DNA from: a bacterium 1XD42-1
GTDB taxonomy: Bacteria > Bacillota > Clostridia > Oscillospirales > Ruminococcaceae
Assembly (NCBI GenBank): GCA_003612625.1
Contig: RAZJ01000005.1
Location: forward strand, 50,087-114,086
DNA length: 64,000 bases
Reading direction: 5' to 3'
Below the pieces are notes generated by a model, which worked only from the letters and a program-made list of their open reading frames with translations, was not told the origin of the DNA and did no database searches. Both the position numbers and the translations under genes were made by a program. Shown here piece by piece: positions 1 to 7,437 of the stretch; position 1 is the first letter of the stretch, and each line of letters opens with the position of its first letter.

Positions 1-88
1 GTCCCAAGGCCCGCAAAGCAAGCCCCATAGCAGCAGTGGTTTTTCCTTTTCCATTTCCATAGTAAAAATGGATACAGCCTTTCCCCAA
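1..88 (-). CDS. Corrinoid adenosyltransferase (CobO/BtuR type), N-terminal fragment
   Basis: Only the first 29 codons lie in the window. They carry a P-loop, GNGKGKTTAA, followed by MGLALRALG. This is the signature of the CobO/BtuR family of ATP:corrinoid adenosyltransferases, which make the upper ligand of coenzyme B12. The start is a TTG at 86-88, directly after the stop codon of the upstream zinc-binding lipoprotein gene, with AGGGG about ten bases before it. The adjacency implies cotranscription with the zinc genes. The gene continues off the left edge. Family call from the P-loop context alone; fairly confident. Confidence 0.75.
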   Translation of the reverse strand, partial: MGKGCIHFYYGNGKGKTTAAMGLALRALG

Positions 89-1018
89 TTAGGACAGCCC
101 CTTTTGTAAATGTTCCGCATTTTGTTCCATTAACGAAAGATATGTCACCCCGTTTTGGAAATCCTCTTTGCTGACATTGTGGCAGGAATGAAATAATAAA
201 AGCTCTGCTCCAGTTGCTTCTGCTATGGAACGGGCAGTTTTTTCATCTGTCAATTCCTGACAATAAATTACAGGAATCCCAGCAGACTGAATATAATCAA
301 TCACATGAGCCATTGCCTGGGCACTGGGTTCTGTTTCAGCCGAGCAGGAATCGTAAGGGGAAAGAGGCTGTAAGTTATATTCTTCGGCGAAATACCGGCA
401 GGCAAACCGGCTTCCAAAAACAAAATCCTGACGTTTCCCATTCCGGGCAATTTCCCGGAAATTGGAATCCAGTTGATCTAATTTTTCTAAATAAGCGGAA
501 CTGTTTTTTTCATAAGCAGACTCATGCTGGGGATCAGCTTGGCAAAGGGCTTCCGTAATATTTTTTACCATTTGTTTCGCCTTAACCGGGCTGGTCCAAA
601 TATGAGGGTCAAACCCGGCATGATCCCCATGTTCGGAATGGTTTCCTTCTGGTTCTAAAGAGATCCCTTGAGAAACATCCACAGCTAAAAAATCGGAGTC
701 ATCAAAGCCAGCTAACATTTTTGGAACCCAAGGCTCCATTCTATCGCCTGTGTAAAGGAAAAGCTGGGATTGGGAAATTTGAATCATATCATTGGGAGAA
801 GGCTCAAAAGAATGACTTTCCGCGCCTGGCGGTAAAAGCAAAGTAACATCTGCATATTCCCCAGCAATTTGCCGGGCAAAATCGTATTGAGGGAATAAGG
901 TAGCCATGACAGAAATTTTTTCAGATGATACTTTTTCAGGTACCGTTTTAGAGGCACAAGCGCTTAAAATAATAACAAGCGATAAGAATATTGGAAAGAG
1001 CTTGTAAAGATATTTCAT
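89..1018 (-). CDS. Zinc ABC transporter substrate-binding lipoprotein (ZnuA/AdcA family)
   Basis: A 309-residue extracytoplasmic metal-binding lipoprotein of the cluster A-I (ZnuA/AdcA/TroA) family, which captures Zn2+ or Mn2+ for an ABC importer. The N-terminus is a lipoprotein signal with lipobox LSAC near residue 21. A short His/Asp/Glu-rich loop (NHSEHGDHAGFDPHIW) around residue 130 is the flexible loop typical of the zinc branch, and DPHIW is the conserved metal-ligand motif. The gene overlaps the Fur-family gene upstream by four bases, so the two are translationally coupled. No ATPase or permease partner is visible in the window; they may lie beyond the left edge or elsewhere. Zinc is inferred from the His-rich loop and Fur-type neighbour. 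Confidence 0.88.
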   Translation of the reverse strand: MKYLYKLFPIFLSLVIILSACASKTVPEKVSSEKISVMATLFPQYDFARQIAGEYADVTLLLPPGAESHSFEPSPNDMIQISQSQLFLYTGDRMEPWVPKMLAGFDDSDFLAVDVSQGISLEPEGNHSEHGDHAGFDPHIWTSPVKAKQMVKNITEALCQADPQHESAYEKNSSAYLEKLDQLDSNFREIARNGKRQDFVFGSRFACRYFAEEYNLQPLSPYDSCSAETEPSAQAMAHVIDYIQSAGIPVIYCQELTDEKTARSIAEATGAELLLFHSCHNVSKEDFQNGVTYLSLMEQNAEHLQKGLS

Positions 1019-1437
1019 TTTAGGTTCTCCTTAGAGGCTTTTTGTGCGCAGTCTTCACACAGGCCATAAAATACAGTACGGCCGCTGTGAATGGTAAAAT
1101 GATGGACATCAAAAATATGCTGTTCCAGTTGTTCCAGATAAGCACATTCTAAATGGAATAATTTCCCGCAGTCCACACATTTTAAATGGAAGTGTTCCTG
1201 ACAGGTATCCCCTGCAATATATTGGAAACAGGCACTTTCACCTTCAGCGGTAAATTTGCGCACCAGGCCATCTTCCACCAGCCGTTCAAAATAACGGTAT
1301 ATGGTTGTTTTGCCTACTGGTTCCCCTTTATGGCGGAGATCTTCTGCTGCATCTTCTACGGTAATATGGCGGTGACTGTTGGCCATGAGATAATTCAGGA
1401 TGCGCTGGCGCTGTTTGGTTTTATATCCCTCCGGCAT
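1015..1437 (-). CDS. Fur-family metalloregulator, probably Zur-like
   Basis: A Fur-family dimeric repressor of about 140 residues from the preferred start. It has an N-terminal winged helix (KQRQRILNYL to TTIYRYFERL), a His-rich dimerisation segment (EHFHLKC) and two CxxC pairs (CVDC, CEDC) forming the structural zinc site. A longer frame runs up to 1503, but a perfect sigma-A promoter sits inside that extension at 1483-1511. The internal ATG at 1437 has AAGGGG seven bases upstream, so translation begins there. Coupling to a zinc-binding lipoprotein suggests zinc-responsive repression (Zur) rather than iron or peroxide sensing; this is inference from context. Confidence 0.85.
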   Translation of the reverse strand: MPEGYKTKQRQRILNYLMANSHRHITVEDAAEDLRHKGEPVGKTTIYRYFERLVEDGLVRKFTAEGESACFQYIAGDTCQEHFHLKCVDCGKLFHLECAYLEQLEQHIFDVHHFTIHSGRTVFYGLCEDCAQKASKENLK

Positions 1438-1482
1438 AAGCTTCCCCTTCCCGGCAAAAATGAAAATGGGTTCTGAATCCAA

Positions 1483-1511
1483 ATTGTAATGCCCTTTTGT
1501 CATTTTGTCAA
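1483..1511 (-). promoter_or_regulatory. Sigma-A promoter of the Fur/ZnuA/CobO operon
   Basis: On the minus strand TTGACA (1506-1511) and TACAAT (1483-1488) are separated by exactly 17 bases. The -10 region overlaps AAATTGTAATG on the plus strand, which resembles half of a Zur-type box, so autoregulation is plausible but unproven. The promoter lies inside the upstream extension of the Fur-family frame and so fixes the start at 1437. Confidence 0.7.
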
Positions 1512-1555
1512 GGAATATGGAAGCAAATACTTCAATAAAGAGATAATTATATTAT

Positions 1556-1804
1556 TTAGCGATCCAGCAAATCCTGATAGCTCACACCCAAAACTTTTGC
1601 AATAACTTTCAGTTCAATATCAGTTACAAATCTTTTTCCACTCTCTATTCTTTGTACCGCATTTTTATCAACATCAAGTCCTGCAATTTGAAGCATATCA
1701 GCCAGTTTCCGCTGGGACGTTTTCTCCGGAAGACTTTCCCTGATTTCTTTCAATTTTTGTCCGCAAATATTATTTTTGCCGCCTTCAGTTTTATTTTTAT
1801 ACAT
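1556..1804 (-). CDS. Small XRE-family DNA-binding regulator
   Basis: An 82-residue protein consisting of a basic N-terminal tail and one Cro/C1-type helix-turn-helix (about residues 20-80; SQRKLADMLQ and NAVQRIESGKR are the helix-turn-helix segments). It is a single-domain repressor with no effector domain. An ATG at 1840 is in frame, but it lies within a TGACA-N9-TGTCA operator; the ATG at 1804 has GGAG eight bases upstream and is chosen. It is transcribed divergently from the DUF6809 gene, with a matching operator in front of each. This suggests that it represses both its own promoter and the neighbour's. The ligand or trigger is unknown. Confidence 0.75.
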   Translation of the reverse strand: MYKNKTEGGKNNICGQKLKEIRESLPEKTSQRKLADMLQIAGLDVDKNAVQRIESGKRFVTDIELKVIAKVLGVSYQDLLDR

Positions 1805-1820
1805 AGATTTTTCTCCGATT

Positions 1821-1839
1821 TGACATTTAGCAATTGTCA
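1821..1839. promoter_or_regulatory. Operator copy 1 (TGACA-N9-TGTCA)
   Basis: The sequence is TGACATTTAGCAATTGTCA. It is an imperfect copy of the palindrome at 1874-1892, and lies 17-35 bases upstream of the XRE gene start at 1804. A CATAAT -10 candidate (1848-1853, minus strand) would place the transcription start just upstream of it. Confidence 0.65.
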
Positions 1840-1872
1840 TTTTCTCTATTATGTGCTAAACTATCAAACAGA

Positions 1873-1901
1873 TTGACATTTAGTAAATGTCAAAATATAT
1901 T
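1873..1901 (+). promoter_or_regulatory. Promoter of the DUF6809 gene with embedded perfect operator
   Basis: TTGACA (1873-1878) and TATATT (1896-1901) are 17 bases apart. The spacer and the -35 box are overlaid by a perfect 9-1-9 palindrome, TGACATTTAGTAAATGTCA, at 1874-1892. Binding there would block RNA polymerase. The adjacent XRE protein is the obvious candidate repressor. Confidence 0.7.
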
Positions 1902-1921
1902 TTTATAAAGGAGAGTTATCT

Positions 1922-2212
1922 ATGAACAGTGTATTGTCAGATTTATACGAGGGCAAAATTTTTCCGGCAGAAGAATATTCTTCAAAAAGCGAAACATACC
2001 AAAAACTCCGTCAGAAATATTGTAGATGTTATGAAGATTTTATCAAAACGTTGCAAAAACTCGATCCGCCTTTAGACACTGAATTTATTAGAATTATGAA
2101 TGAACACCTTGACATGGTGCCTTTTGAATTTTCAGAAACATTTATTGACGGATTCCGGCTGGGCGCAAGAATGATGATTGAAGTTTTTCAAAATGATTTA
2201 CATATTCGATAA
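1922..2212 (+). CDS. DUF6809 family small protein, function unknown
   Basis: A 96-residue cytoplasmic protein. The opening MNSVLSDLYEGKIFPAE and the closing FIDGFRLGARMMIEVF match my recollection of the DUF6809 family, small helical proteins common in gut Clostridia with no assigned function. The start has a strong ribosome site, AAAGGAGAG, nine bases upstream. It is expressed from the operator-bearing promoter at 1873-1901 and is divergent from the XRE regulator, so it is likely the controlled partner of that regulator. The family assignment is from memory of conserved ends and could be wrong in detail; the gene itself is secure. Confidence 0.7.
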   Translation: MNSVLSDLYEGKIFPAEEYSSKSETYQKLRQKYCRCYEDFIKTLQKLDPPLDTEFIRIMNEHLDMVPFEFSETFIDGFRLGARMMIEVFQNDLHIR

Positions 2213-2250
2213 AAATAAAAAAGGAAGCAAGATTAGACTTGCTTCCTTAA
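2213..2250 (-). terminator. Terminator after glgX (possibly bidirectional)
   Basis: A perfect 11-bp stem (AAGGAAGCAAG, 2221-2231, with CTTGCTTCCTT, 2238-2248) and six-base loop. On the minus strand it is followed by a long T-rich run (2213-2220), so it mainly ends glgX transcripts. It also lies just after the DUF6809 gene on the plus strand. Confidence 0.85.
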
Positions 2251-2261
2251 AAAATTTCTGA

Positions 2262-4415
2262 TCAGCGGGAACGGGGGCCGCCCTGGAAAACGGCAACTGA
2301 ACGGGGACCTAATTCCATAGAACCGGCAACAAAAGGCATCCGGTCTTCTGGAAGGACAGCATCTGGGCCGTCAACAAAAGTATTGACAGCTAAACGCCAG
2401 GAATAATTGGAAGGCAGGGAAGGCAGATTGACCGTCAAAGGCTCCCAATAAGCGTTAATTGCCAGATAAACAATATCATCAATGGAAGAATCCTGAACCC
2501 GTCCGGCAAACATAACGCCAATCAAGCGGTCTTTCCATTGGAAATTATGCTGCCAAGGCTGTGTGCTGTGGATGCTCAAAGGCGGGAATCCGCAGACTGC
2601 TGCACAGGTATTGCGGCGGATAACATCATGGCTTTTACGGAAAGCGATCATATAACGGAAAAAGTCAAAAAGATCCTTATTTTCCTTTAAAAGGTTCCAA
2701 TTCAGCCATGAAATTTCATTATCCTGGCAATAAGCATTGTTATTTCCATACTGGCTGTTGCCAAATTCATCCCCGGCTAAAAACATAGGAGTCCCCCGGC
2801 TGCACATCAATACAGCACAGGCATTCCGGACCATCCGCCGCCGCAGGCATAAAATTTCCGGATCGTCCGTTTCTCCTTCTGCGCCGCAATTCCAACTGCG
2901 GTTATCATCGGTACCGTCTGTATTATTCCAGCCATTTTCTTCATTATGCTTTTGATTGTAAGCGTACAGATCGTGGAGGGTGAATCCGTCATGACAGGTA
3001 ATAAAATTGATCGAAGCATTGGAACGCTGTTCCGGATTATAAAGATCAGGGGAACCAATAATCCGGTTGGCAGCCGCCCAGGCAGTACCTTCATCCCCTT
3101 TTAAGAAGCTCCGCAAATCATCCCGGTATTTTCCATTCCATTCGGCCCACCGGCTCCAGGAAGGGAAATTGCCTACCTGATATAAACCGCCGGCATCCCA
3201 GGCTTCAGCAATGAGCTTCACATGGCCTAAAATGGGATCGAAAGCCAGACTTTGGAGCAGAGGCGGTTTCAGCATAGGGGAACCGTCTTCATTGCGCCCT
3301 AAAATAGAAGCTAAATCAAAACGGAAACCATTTACCCGGTAAGCAATGACCCAATAACGGAGGCATTCCAAAATCATTTGCTGTACAATGGGATGGTTGC
3401 AGTTCATTGTATTTCCGCAGCCGCTGAAATTGTAATATTTTCCATCCGGTGTCAGCATATAATAAATATTATTATCAAAGCCTTTAAATGAAAAATAAGG
3501 GCCTTCTTCATTTCCTTCCGCAGTATGATTGAACACCACGTCTAAAATAACTTCAATGCCATGGTCGTTACACATTTTCACAAGGCTTTTTAATTCATTG
3601 CCTTCCCGGTTATATTCCCGTCTGGCAGCATAGCTGGTATTGGGAGAGAAAAAGCTTACCGGATTATAACCCCAGTAATCCAATAATTGCCTGCCATTAT
3701 ATTCCCTCTGATCCCTGGTTTCATCAAATTCAAAAATAGGCATCAGCTCAATGGCATTGATCCCTAGGCTTTCCAGGTAAGGGATTTTTTCCATCATCCC
3801 TTCAAAAGTGCCAGGGTGAAGGACCAGGGAGGAATTATGCTTGGTAAAACCACGGACATGGGCTTCGTAGATGATTAAATCTTCCATAGGGATTAAGGTA
3901 GGACGGCGGTTTCCCCAGTCAAAATCATCTTTTACAACACGGGCTTTATAAGCATCCCCTTTGACAGGTTTTGCGCCCCAAACCCGCTGTCCGGTAACTG
4001 CTTTTGCATATGGGTCCAAAAGCAGCTTAGTTTTATCAAAAATAATCCCTTTGGCCGGATCGCTGGGGCCGTCTACCCGATAAGCATATTCAAATTTTTC
4101 AATATCCAATCCGAATACAATAATAGAATAAACATTGCCAATCCGGTAGTGCTCAGGGATTTTAATAATGGCATAAGGTTCTGTTTCCTGCCGGTGGAAC
4201 AGCAGCAATTCACAGGAAGTGCCATGATGGGAATGAACAGTAAAATTAACACCACAAGGGATAGCAGTAGCACCTGGGCTTTCATAAAATCCTGGCCGGA
4301 CATCAAACCCATCAATATGATCTAATGGTATCAAATGAATACTGCTGGCAGTCTTTACCATAAAACCATCTTCACTTTTATCATGAGCGTAGTTGGGTTG
4401 ATTTTCTATGGTCAT
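2262..4415 (-). CDS. glgX: Glycogen debranching enzyme GlgX / isoamylase-type
   Basis: A 717-residue GH13 alpha-1,6-glucosidase that hydrolyses branch points of glycogen or limit dextrins in the cytoplasm. An N-terminal CBM48-like beta-sandwich (about residues 20-150) precedes the catalytic barrel. Visible GH13 motifs are DVVFNH (region I), GFRFDLA with the nucleophile Asp near 366, IAEAWD with the acid Glu near 402, and TCHDGFTL with the stabilising Asp near 476. DYWGYNP is characteristic of the GlgX/isoamylase group. No signal peptide is present. The ATG has AAGGAGG upstream. It appears monocistronic, with no other glycogen genes beside it, and ends at the hairpin at 2221-2248. Specificity within the GlgX/TreX/isoamylase group is inferred. 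Confidence 0.9.
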   Translation of the reverse strand: MTIENQPNYAHDKSEDGFMVKTASSIHLIPLDHIDGFDVRPGFYESPGATAIPCGVNFTVHSHHGTSCELLLFHRQETEPYAIIKIPEHYRIGNVYSIIVFGLDIEKFEYAYRVDGPSDPAKGIIFDKTKLLLDPYAKAVTGQRVWGAKPVKGDAYKARVVKDDFDWGNRRPTLIPMEDLIIYEAHVRGFTKHNSSLVLHPGTFEGMMEKIPYLESLGINAIELMPIFEFDETRDQREYNGRQLLDYWGYNPVSFFSPNTSYAARREYNREGNELKSLVKMCNDHGIEVILDVVFNHTAEGNEEGPYFSFKGFDNNIYYMLTPDGKYYNFSGCGNTMNCNHPIVQQMILECLRYWVIAYRVNGFRFDLASILGRNEDGSPMLKPPLLQSLAFDPILGHVKLIAEAWDAGGLYQVGNFPSWSRWAEWNGKYRDDLRSFLKGDEGTAWAAANRIIGSPDLYNPEQRSNASINFITCHDGFTLHDLYAYNQKHNEENGWNNTDGTDDNRSWNCGAEGETDDPEILCLRRRMVRNACAVLMCSRGTPMFLAGDEFGNSQYGNNNAYCQDNEISWLNWNLLKENKDLFDFFRYMIAFRKSHDVIRRNTCAAVCGFPPLSIHSTQPWQHNFQWKDRLIGVMFAGRVQDSSIDDIVYLAINAYWEPLTVNLPSLPSNYSWRLAVNTFVDGPDAVLPEDRMPFVAGSMELGPRSVAVFQGGPRSR

Positions 4416-4490
4416 ATTTTTAAATCCTCCTTATATGCCCAGCGTAGCTCTTATTAGTTAAGCCGCAAGGGTGAAAAATCAAAAAGAAAC

Positions 4491-4520
4491 AAAAAACCGG
4501 GAATCCATTGGACCCCCGGC
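4491..4520 (-). terminator. Terminator of rplJ-rplL
   Basis: On the minus strand CCGGG (4515-4519) pairs with CCCGG (4497-4501) around a smaller inner TCCA/TGGA pairing, and a run of six T follows. It lies about 20 bases after the rplL stop codon. Confidence 0.7.
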
Positions 4521-4538
4521 TTTAGCAGACACAAAAAC

Positions 4539-4916
4539 TTATTTGAGTTCAACCGTAGCCCCGGCATCCTCAAGTTTTTTCTTAATTTCTTCAGCGTCAG
4601 CTTTGGAAACGCCTTCTTTAATAGGCTTCGGCGCTTCGTCAACAACAGCTTTTGCTTCTTTCAGGCCCAAACCAGTGATTTCTTTAACCAGTTTGATAAC
4701 GCCCATTTTAGAACCGCCAGCAGATTGCAGGATAACATCAAAGGAATCTTTTTCTGCTTCAGCAGGAGCTGCGGCAGCACCAGCACCAGCAACCATAACA
4801 GGAGCAGCAGCAGAAACACCAAATTCTTCTTCGATAGCTTTCACCAGTTCATTCAGTTCTAAAACAGTTAAGCCTTTTACTTCTTCAACAAATTTTAAAA
4901 TCTTTTCAGAAGCCAT
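4539..4916 (-). CDS. rplL: Ribosomal protein L7/L12
   Basis: A 125-residue acidic ribosomal stalk protein. The N-terminal dimerisation helix ([20 protein letters not shown]) leads through an Ala/Pro-rich hinge (residues about 38-55) to the C-terminal factor-binding domain ([20 protein letters not shown]). Length and layout are canonical. AGGAGG lies upstream of the ATG. It follows rplJ by 58 bases in the same transcript, as is nearly universal, and is expressed under the L10 leader. Confidence 0.98.
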   Translation of the reverse strand: MASEKILKFVEEVKGLTVLELNELVKAIEEEFGVSAAAPVMVAGAGAAAAPAEAEKDSFDVILQSAGGSKMGVIKLVKEITGLGLKEAKAVVDEAPKPIKEGVSKADAEEIKKKLEDAGATVELK

Positions 4917-4974
4917 AGAATATTACCTCCTACTAACTAAAATCTTTTCAATTTTTTATGATTCCCCGGAAGCC

Positions 4975-5520
4975 TTATTCAGCAGCAGGGGCCTCTTCTG
5001 CCGGGGCAGCATCCCCAGCGGGTTCGCCTTGTTTTTCAGCAATAGCGTTCAAAGCCACAGCCAGACCACGGATATTGCCTTGTAAAGCACTGCACAACAT
5101 GGACAGCAATTCTTCCCTGCCCGGCAGCTTGCCTAACTCATTGACTTTAGCCGCATCAATCACGCCGCCGTCCACAAAACCGGCTTTGATTTTGAAGCTG
5201 TCTTTGTGCGCACCGGCATACTTGGTCAAAATTTTAGCAGCGGCAATTTGGTCATTCTGGCTGATAGCAAGAGCAGTAGTACCTTCCAAAACATTTTCCA
5301 GATCACCATAACCGACTTCTTTAACTGCAAAGCGGAGCAATGTATTTTTAACAACTGTGTATTCAATACCGGCTTCACGCAGTTCTTTACGAAGCTTTGT
5401 ATCATCAGCTACTGTAATGCCTTTATAATCGACAACGACACCAGCAGCAGCATTTTTCAGCTTTTCGGTGAGCTGCACAACGCTTTGCTTTTTTTGTTCC
5501 AAAACTTTTGCGCTTGGCAA
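4975..5520 (-). CDS. rplJ: Ribosomal protein L10
   Basis: A 181-residue L10, the base of the ribosomal stalk that holds L7/L12 dimers. The N-terminus PSAKVLEQKKQSVVQLTEKL and the YTVVKNTLL motif are typical. The C-terminus has an Ala/Glu-rich tail (GDAAPAEEAPAAE). The start codon is TTG at 5518-5520, supported by GGAGGTG eight bases upstream; no ATG gives the canonical N-terminus. L10 with L7/L12 is expected to bind its own leader at 5621-5688 and repress the operon. Confidence 0.97.
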   Translation of the reverse strand: MPSAKVLEQKKQSVVQLTEKLKNAAAGVVVDYKGITVADDTKLRKELREAGIEYTVVKNTLLRFAVKEVGYGDLENVLEGTTALAISQNDQIAAAKILTKYAGAHKDSFKIKAGFVDGGVIDAAKVNELGKLPGREELLSMLCSALQGNIRGLAVALNAIAEKQGEPAGDAAPAEEAPAAE

Positions 5521-5559
5521 ATTGATTCACCTCCACGTCTTATTGGGAAACAAACAATG

Positions 5560-5592
5560 AAAAAAGCTCTTTCCACATACCGCGAAAAGAGC
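5560..5592 (-). terminator. Attenuator hairpin in the rplJ leader
   Basis: On the minus strand GCTCTTTTC pairs with GGAAAGAGC across a ten-base loop (5566-5592), followed by six T (5560-5565). It sits between the L10-binding leader and the rplJ ribosome site, where B. subtilis-type rplJL operons carry an attenuator. Confidence 0.75.
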
Positions 5593-5620
5593 ATAAAAGC
5601 CAACTATAAAAAAAGCTTCA

Positions 5621-5688
5621 GCACCTCTCCTCGGCAGGCGGGAAAACCCTTTATGTCATTGATGACACCTGCTGTCTTTGGACAGCTT
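5621..5688 (-). ncRNA. Ribosomal protein L10 leader
   Basis: The minus strand contains AGACAGCAGGTGTCATCAAT and, about 30 bases on, CCTGCCGAGGAGAGG. These are the hallmark segments of the L10 leader (kink-turn region with the CAGG/CCTG stem) used for autogenous control. It starts right at the predicted transcription start and precedes an attenuator hairpin and rplJ. Confidence 0.88.
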
Positions 5689-5692
5689 TTTT

Positions 5693-5721
5693 ATTATAGG
5701 GCAAACCTGGCATTTTGTCAA
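5693..5721 (-). promoter_or_regulatory. Promoter of rplJ-rplL
   Basis: Minus-strand TTGACA (5716-5721), 17-base spacer, TATAAT (5693-5698): both hexamers are perfect consensus. The predicted transcript begins at the L10 leader. Confidence 0.85.
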
Positions 5722-5772
5722 GCCCTCCAGTGATTGCAGAGGGGCAGAAAAAACAATTTTTTTCTGAATTTG

Positions 5773-5801
5773 TTGTAATTTTATAAATCATTGTATATAA
5801 T
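5773..5801 (+). promoter_or_regulatory. Promoter of the acetyltransferase gene
   Basis: TTGTAA (5773-5778), 17-base spacer, and a perfect TATAAT (5796-5801), about 50 bases before the start codon. Confidence 0.65.
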
Positions 5802-5849
5802 AACGTTTATGAATACGAAAAGGATTGAAAGAGGATAAGTTTATAATTT

Positions 5850-6428
5850 ATGTTAAAAGAAATGATATTTTCGATTTTGCGGCCCTTTCTCACTTTTTAT
5901 GCCATATGGCGTTATCAAAGCATCTGGGGGCTGAAAGAGCATTTAAAAACCCATCCCGGGAAACTAATGGAGCTGACTTATTTACATTTTTTCATGAACA
6001 AAGGCAGCTTTGTAGGGCTAAACAGTGAAATCAAAGGAGTTCCTTGTTTTCCCCATGGCGTCCAGGGGATTTTCATTTCCAATTCGGCAGTAATTGGGAA
6101 AGACGCGGTTATTTTCCAGCATGTGACAATTGGATCGAATACGCTGCCGGATAGCAAGCACCCCGGCAGCCCTGTCATTGGGGATCATGTTTATATTGGG
6201 GCAGGGGCAAAAATCATCGGAGGCATTACAATCGGGGATTATTGCAGGATAGGAGCCAATGCTGTTGTTTATGAGGACATGCCGCCTCATTCCGTAGCCG
6301 TTTGCGCATCCACCCGGATTGTCCAAAAAGCCAATTTAGATAATACTTATCGGACTACATTAGGCGGGAAAGGGTATTACTTTCAGGATGGGAAGCTTCA
6401 TCCAGGAACCCCGCCGGAGAAAGAATAA
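5850..6428 (+). CDS. Serine O-acetyltransferase-like hexapeptide acetyltransferase
   Basis: A 192-residue left-handed beta-helix acyltransferase of the CysE/LacA type. An N-terminal helical part (residues 1-55) leads to hexapeptide repeats from about residue 70 (IFISNSAVIGKDAVIFQHVTIG), with a catalytic-type His in FQHVTIG and the GDHVYIGAGAKIIGGITIGD coil region. Such enzymes transfer acetyl from acetyl-CoA to an amino-acid or sugar hydroxyl. It could be a CysE homologue or a polysaccharide acetyltransferase; the short N-terminal domain compared with E. coli CysE (273 residues) leaves this open. The ribosome site is unusual: GAGG lies 15 bases before the ATG. Monocistronic, between its own promoter and a clear terminator. 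Confidence 0.8.
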   Translation: MLKEMIFSILRPFLTFYAIWRYQSIWGLKEHLKTHPGKLMELTYLHFFMNKGSFVGLNSEIKGVPCFPHGVQGIFISNSAVIGKDAVIFQHVTIGSNTLPDSKHPGSPVIGDHVYIGAGAKIIGGITIGDYCRIGANAVVYEDMPPHSVAVCASTRIVQKANLDNTYRTTLGGKGYYFQDGKLHPGTPPEKE

Positions 6429-6432
6429 AATA

Positions 6433-6466
6433 AGCTGCTGGGAAGAAATCCTGGCAGCTTTTTTAT
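6433..6466 (+). terminator. Terminator of the acetyltransferase gene
   Basis: AAGCTGC (6433-6439) pairs with GCAGCTT at 6455-6461, and a T-rich run follows. It lies between convergent genes. Confidence 0.8.
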
Positions 6467-6474
6467 TTGGGTAT

Positions 6475-7437
6475 TCAAAGGTTAGACTCCCGGTCATCCA
6501 AACAGCAGTCAATGAAAAAACGGGGCCTTTGTTTGGTTTCCTGATAAATTTTGCTGATATATTCCCCTAAAATCCCTAAACAAAGCAGTTGGATGCCCCC
6601 TAAGGCCCAAATGGAGCCCATCAAGGTAGCCCAGCCGCTGACCGTTTTTCCAAAGAGCTTGTCCGCTAAAATCCAGGCCAGGCTTAATACGCTGAGGCAG
6701 AAGATAATGACGCCAAGCCAGGTAATAAAGCGGATGGGCTTCACGGAAAAAGAAGTGACGCCGTCAATGGCAAAAGCCAGCATTTTTTTTAATGGATATT
6801 TGGATTCCCCGGCAAAACGTTCATTCCGTTCATACTTCACAACAGAAGTCCGGAATCCGATTAAAGGGACGATCCCCCGTAAAAATAAATTGACTTCTTT
6901 AAATTCCGCTAAAGCGTTTAAAGCCCGTTTTGACATCAGCCGGTAATCGGCATGGTTTTCCACAATTTCTACGCCCAAAGCCCGCAGCAGCTTATAATAT
7001 CCCACAGCCGTAGTCCGTTTAAATACAGTATCTTTTGTACGGGAAGAGCGCACCCCATAAACAATATCGCTGCCTCCCTGGTATTCCAATAAAAACTGAT
7101 CCACAGCTTCAATATCGTCCTGCAAATCGGCGTCCATAGAAATGACAATGTCGGCAGGCTCCCGGGCAGTCATCAGCCCTGCAATTAAAGCATTCTGGTG
7201 GCCCCGGTTATGGGAGAGCTTCAAACCGGAAAACAAAGGGTTTTCCTGATGAAGGGATGAAATCTTTTCCCAAGTGCTGTCTTTGCTTCCGTCGTCTACA
7301 AAAAGCACCCGGCTTTTCGGAGAAACCATTTCTTTTTTGATTAAGGCAGTCATTTTTTCCTGAAGGCGGCGGGCTGTTTCCGGCAGGACTTCTTCTTCAT
7401 TATAACAGGGGACTACGATATATAAAATATCTGTCAT
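6475..7437 (-). CDS. GT2 glycosyltransferase, dolichol-phosphate mannosyltransferase/GtrB-like
   Basis: A 320-residue polyprenyl-phosphate glycosyltransferase. The GT-A domain opens with VVPCYNEEEVL, and carries VDDGSKDST and the metal-binding DADLQDD near residue 100. Two C-terminal transmembrane helices (about residues 230-290) are typical of the GtrB/DPMS branch, which loads a sugar onto undecaprenyl phosphate at the inner face of the membrane. Its ATG overlaps the stop of the YfhO-type gene (ATGA, 7434-7437), so the two are translationally coupled. The pair probably charges a lipid carrier and then transfers the sugar outside the cell. The sugar cannot be told from sequence. Confidence 0.88.
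   Translation of the reverse strand: MTDILYIVVPCYNEEEVLPETARRLQEKMTALIKKEMVSPKSRVLFVDDGSKDSTWEKISSLHQENPLFSGLKLSHNRGHQNALIAGLMTAREPADIVISMDADLQDDIEAVDQFLLEYQGGSDIVYGVRSSRTKDTVFKRTTAVGYYKLLRALGVEIVENHADYRLMSKRALNALAEFKEVNLFLRGIVPLIGFRTSVVKYERNERFAGESKYPLKKMLAFAIDGVTSFSVKPIRFITWLGVIIFCLSVLSLAWILADKLFGKTVSGWATLMGSIWALGGIQLLCLGILGEYISKIYQETKQRPRFFIDCCLDDRESNL

Noticed and set aside
1438..1503. N-terminal extension of the Fur-family gene
   Set aside because: It contains a consensus promoter and lacks a ribosome site; the ATG at 1437 has one.
5206..5733. Plus-strand frame antisense to rplJ and its leader
   Set aside because: Shadow of rplJ, lying over the L10 leader and promoter.
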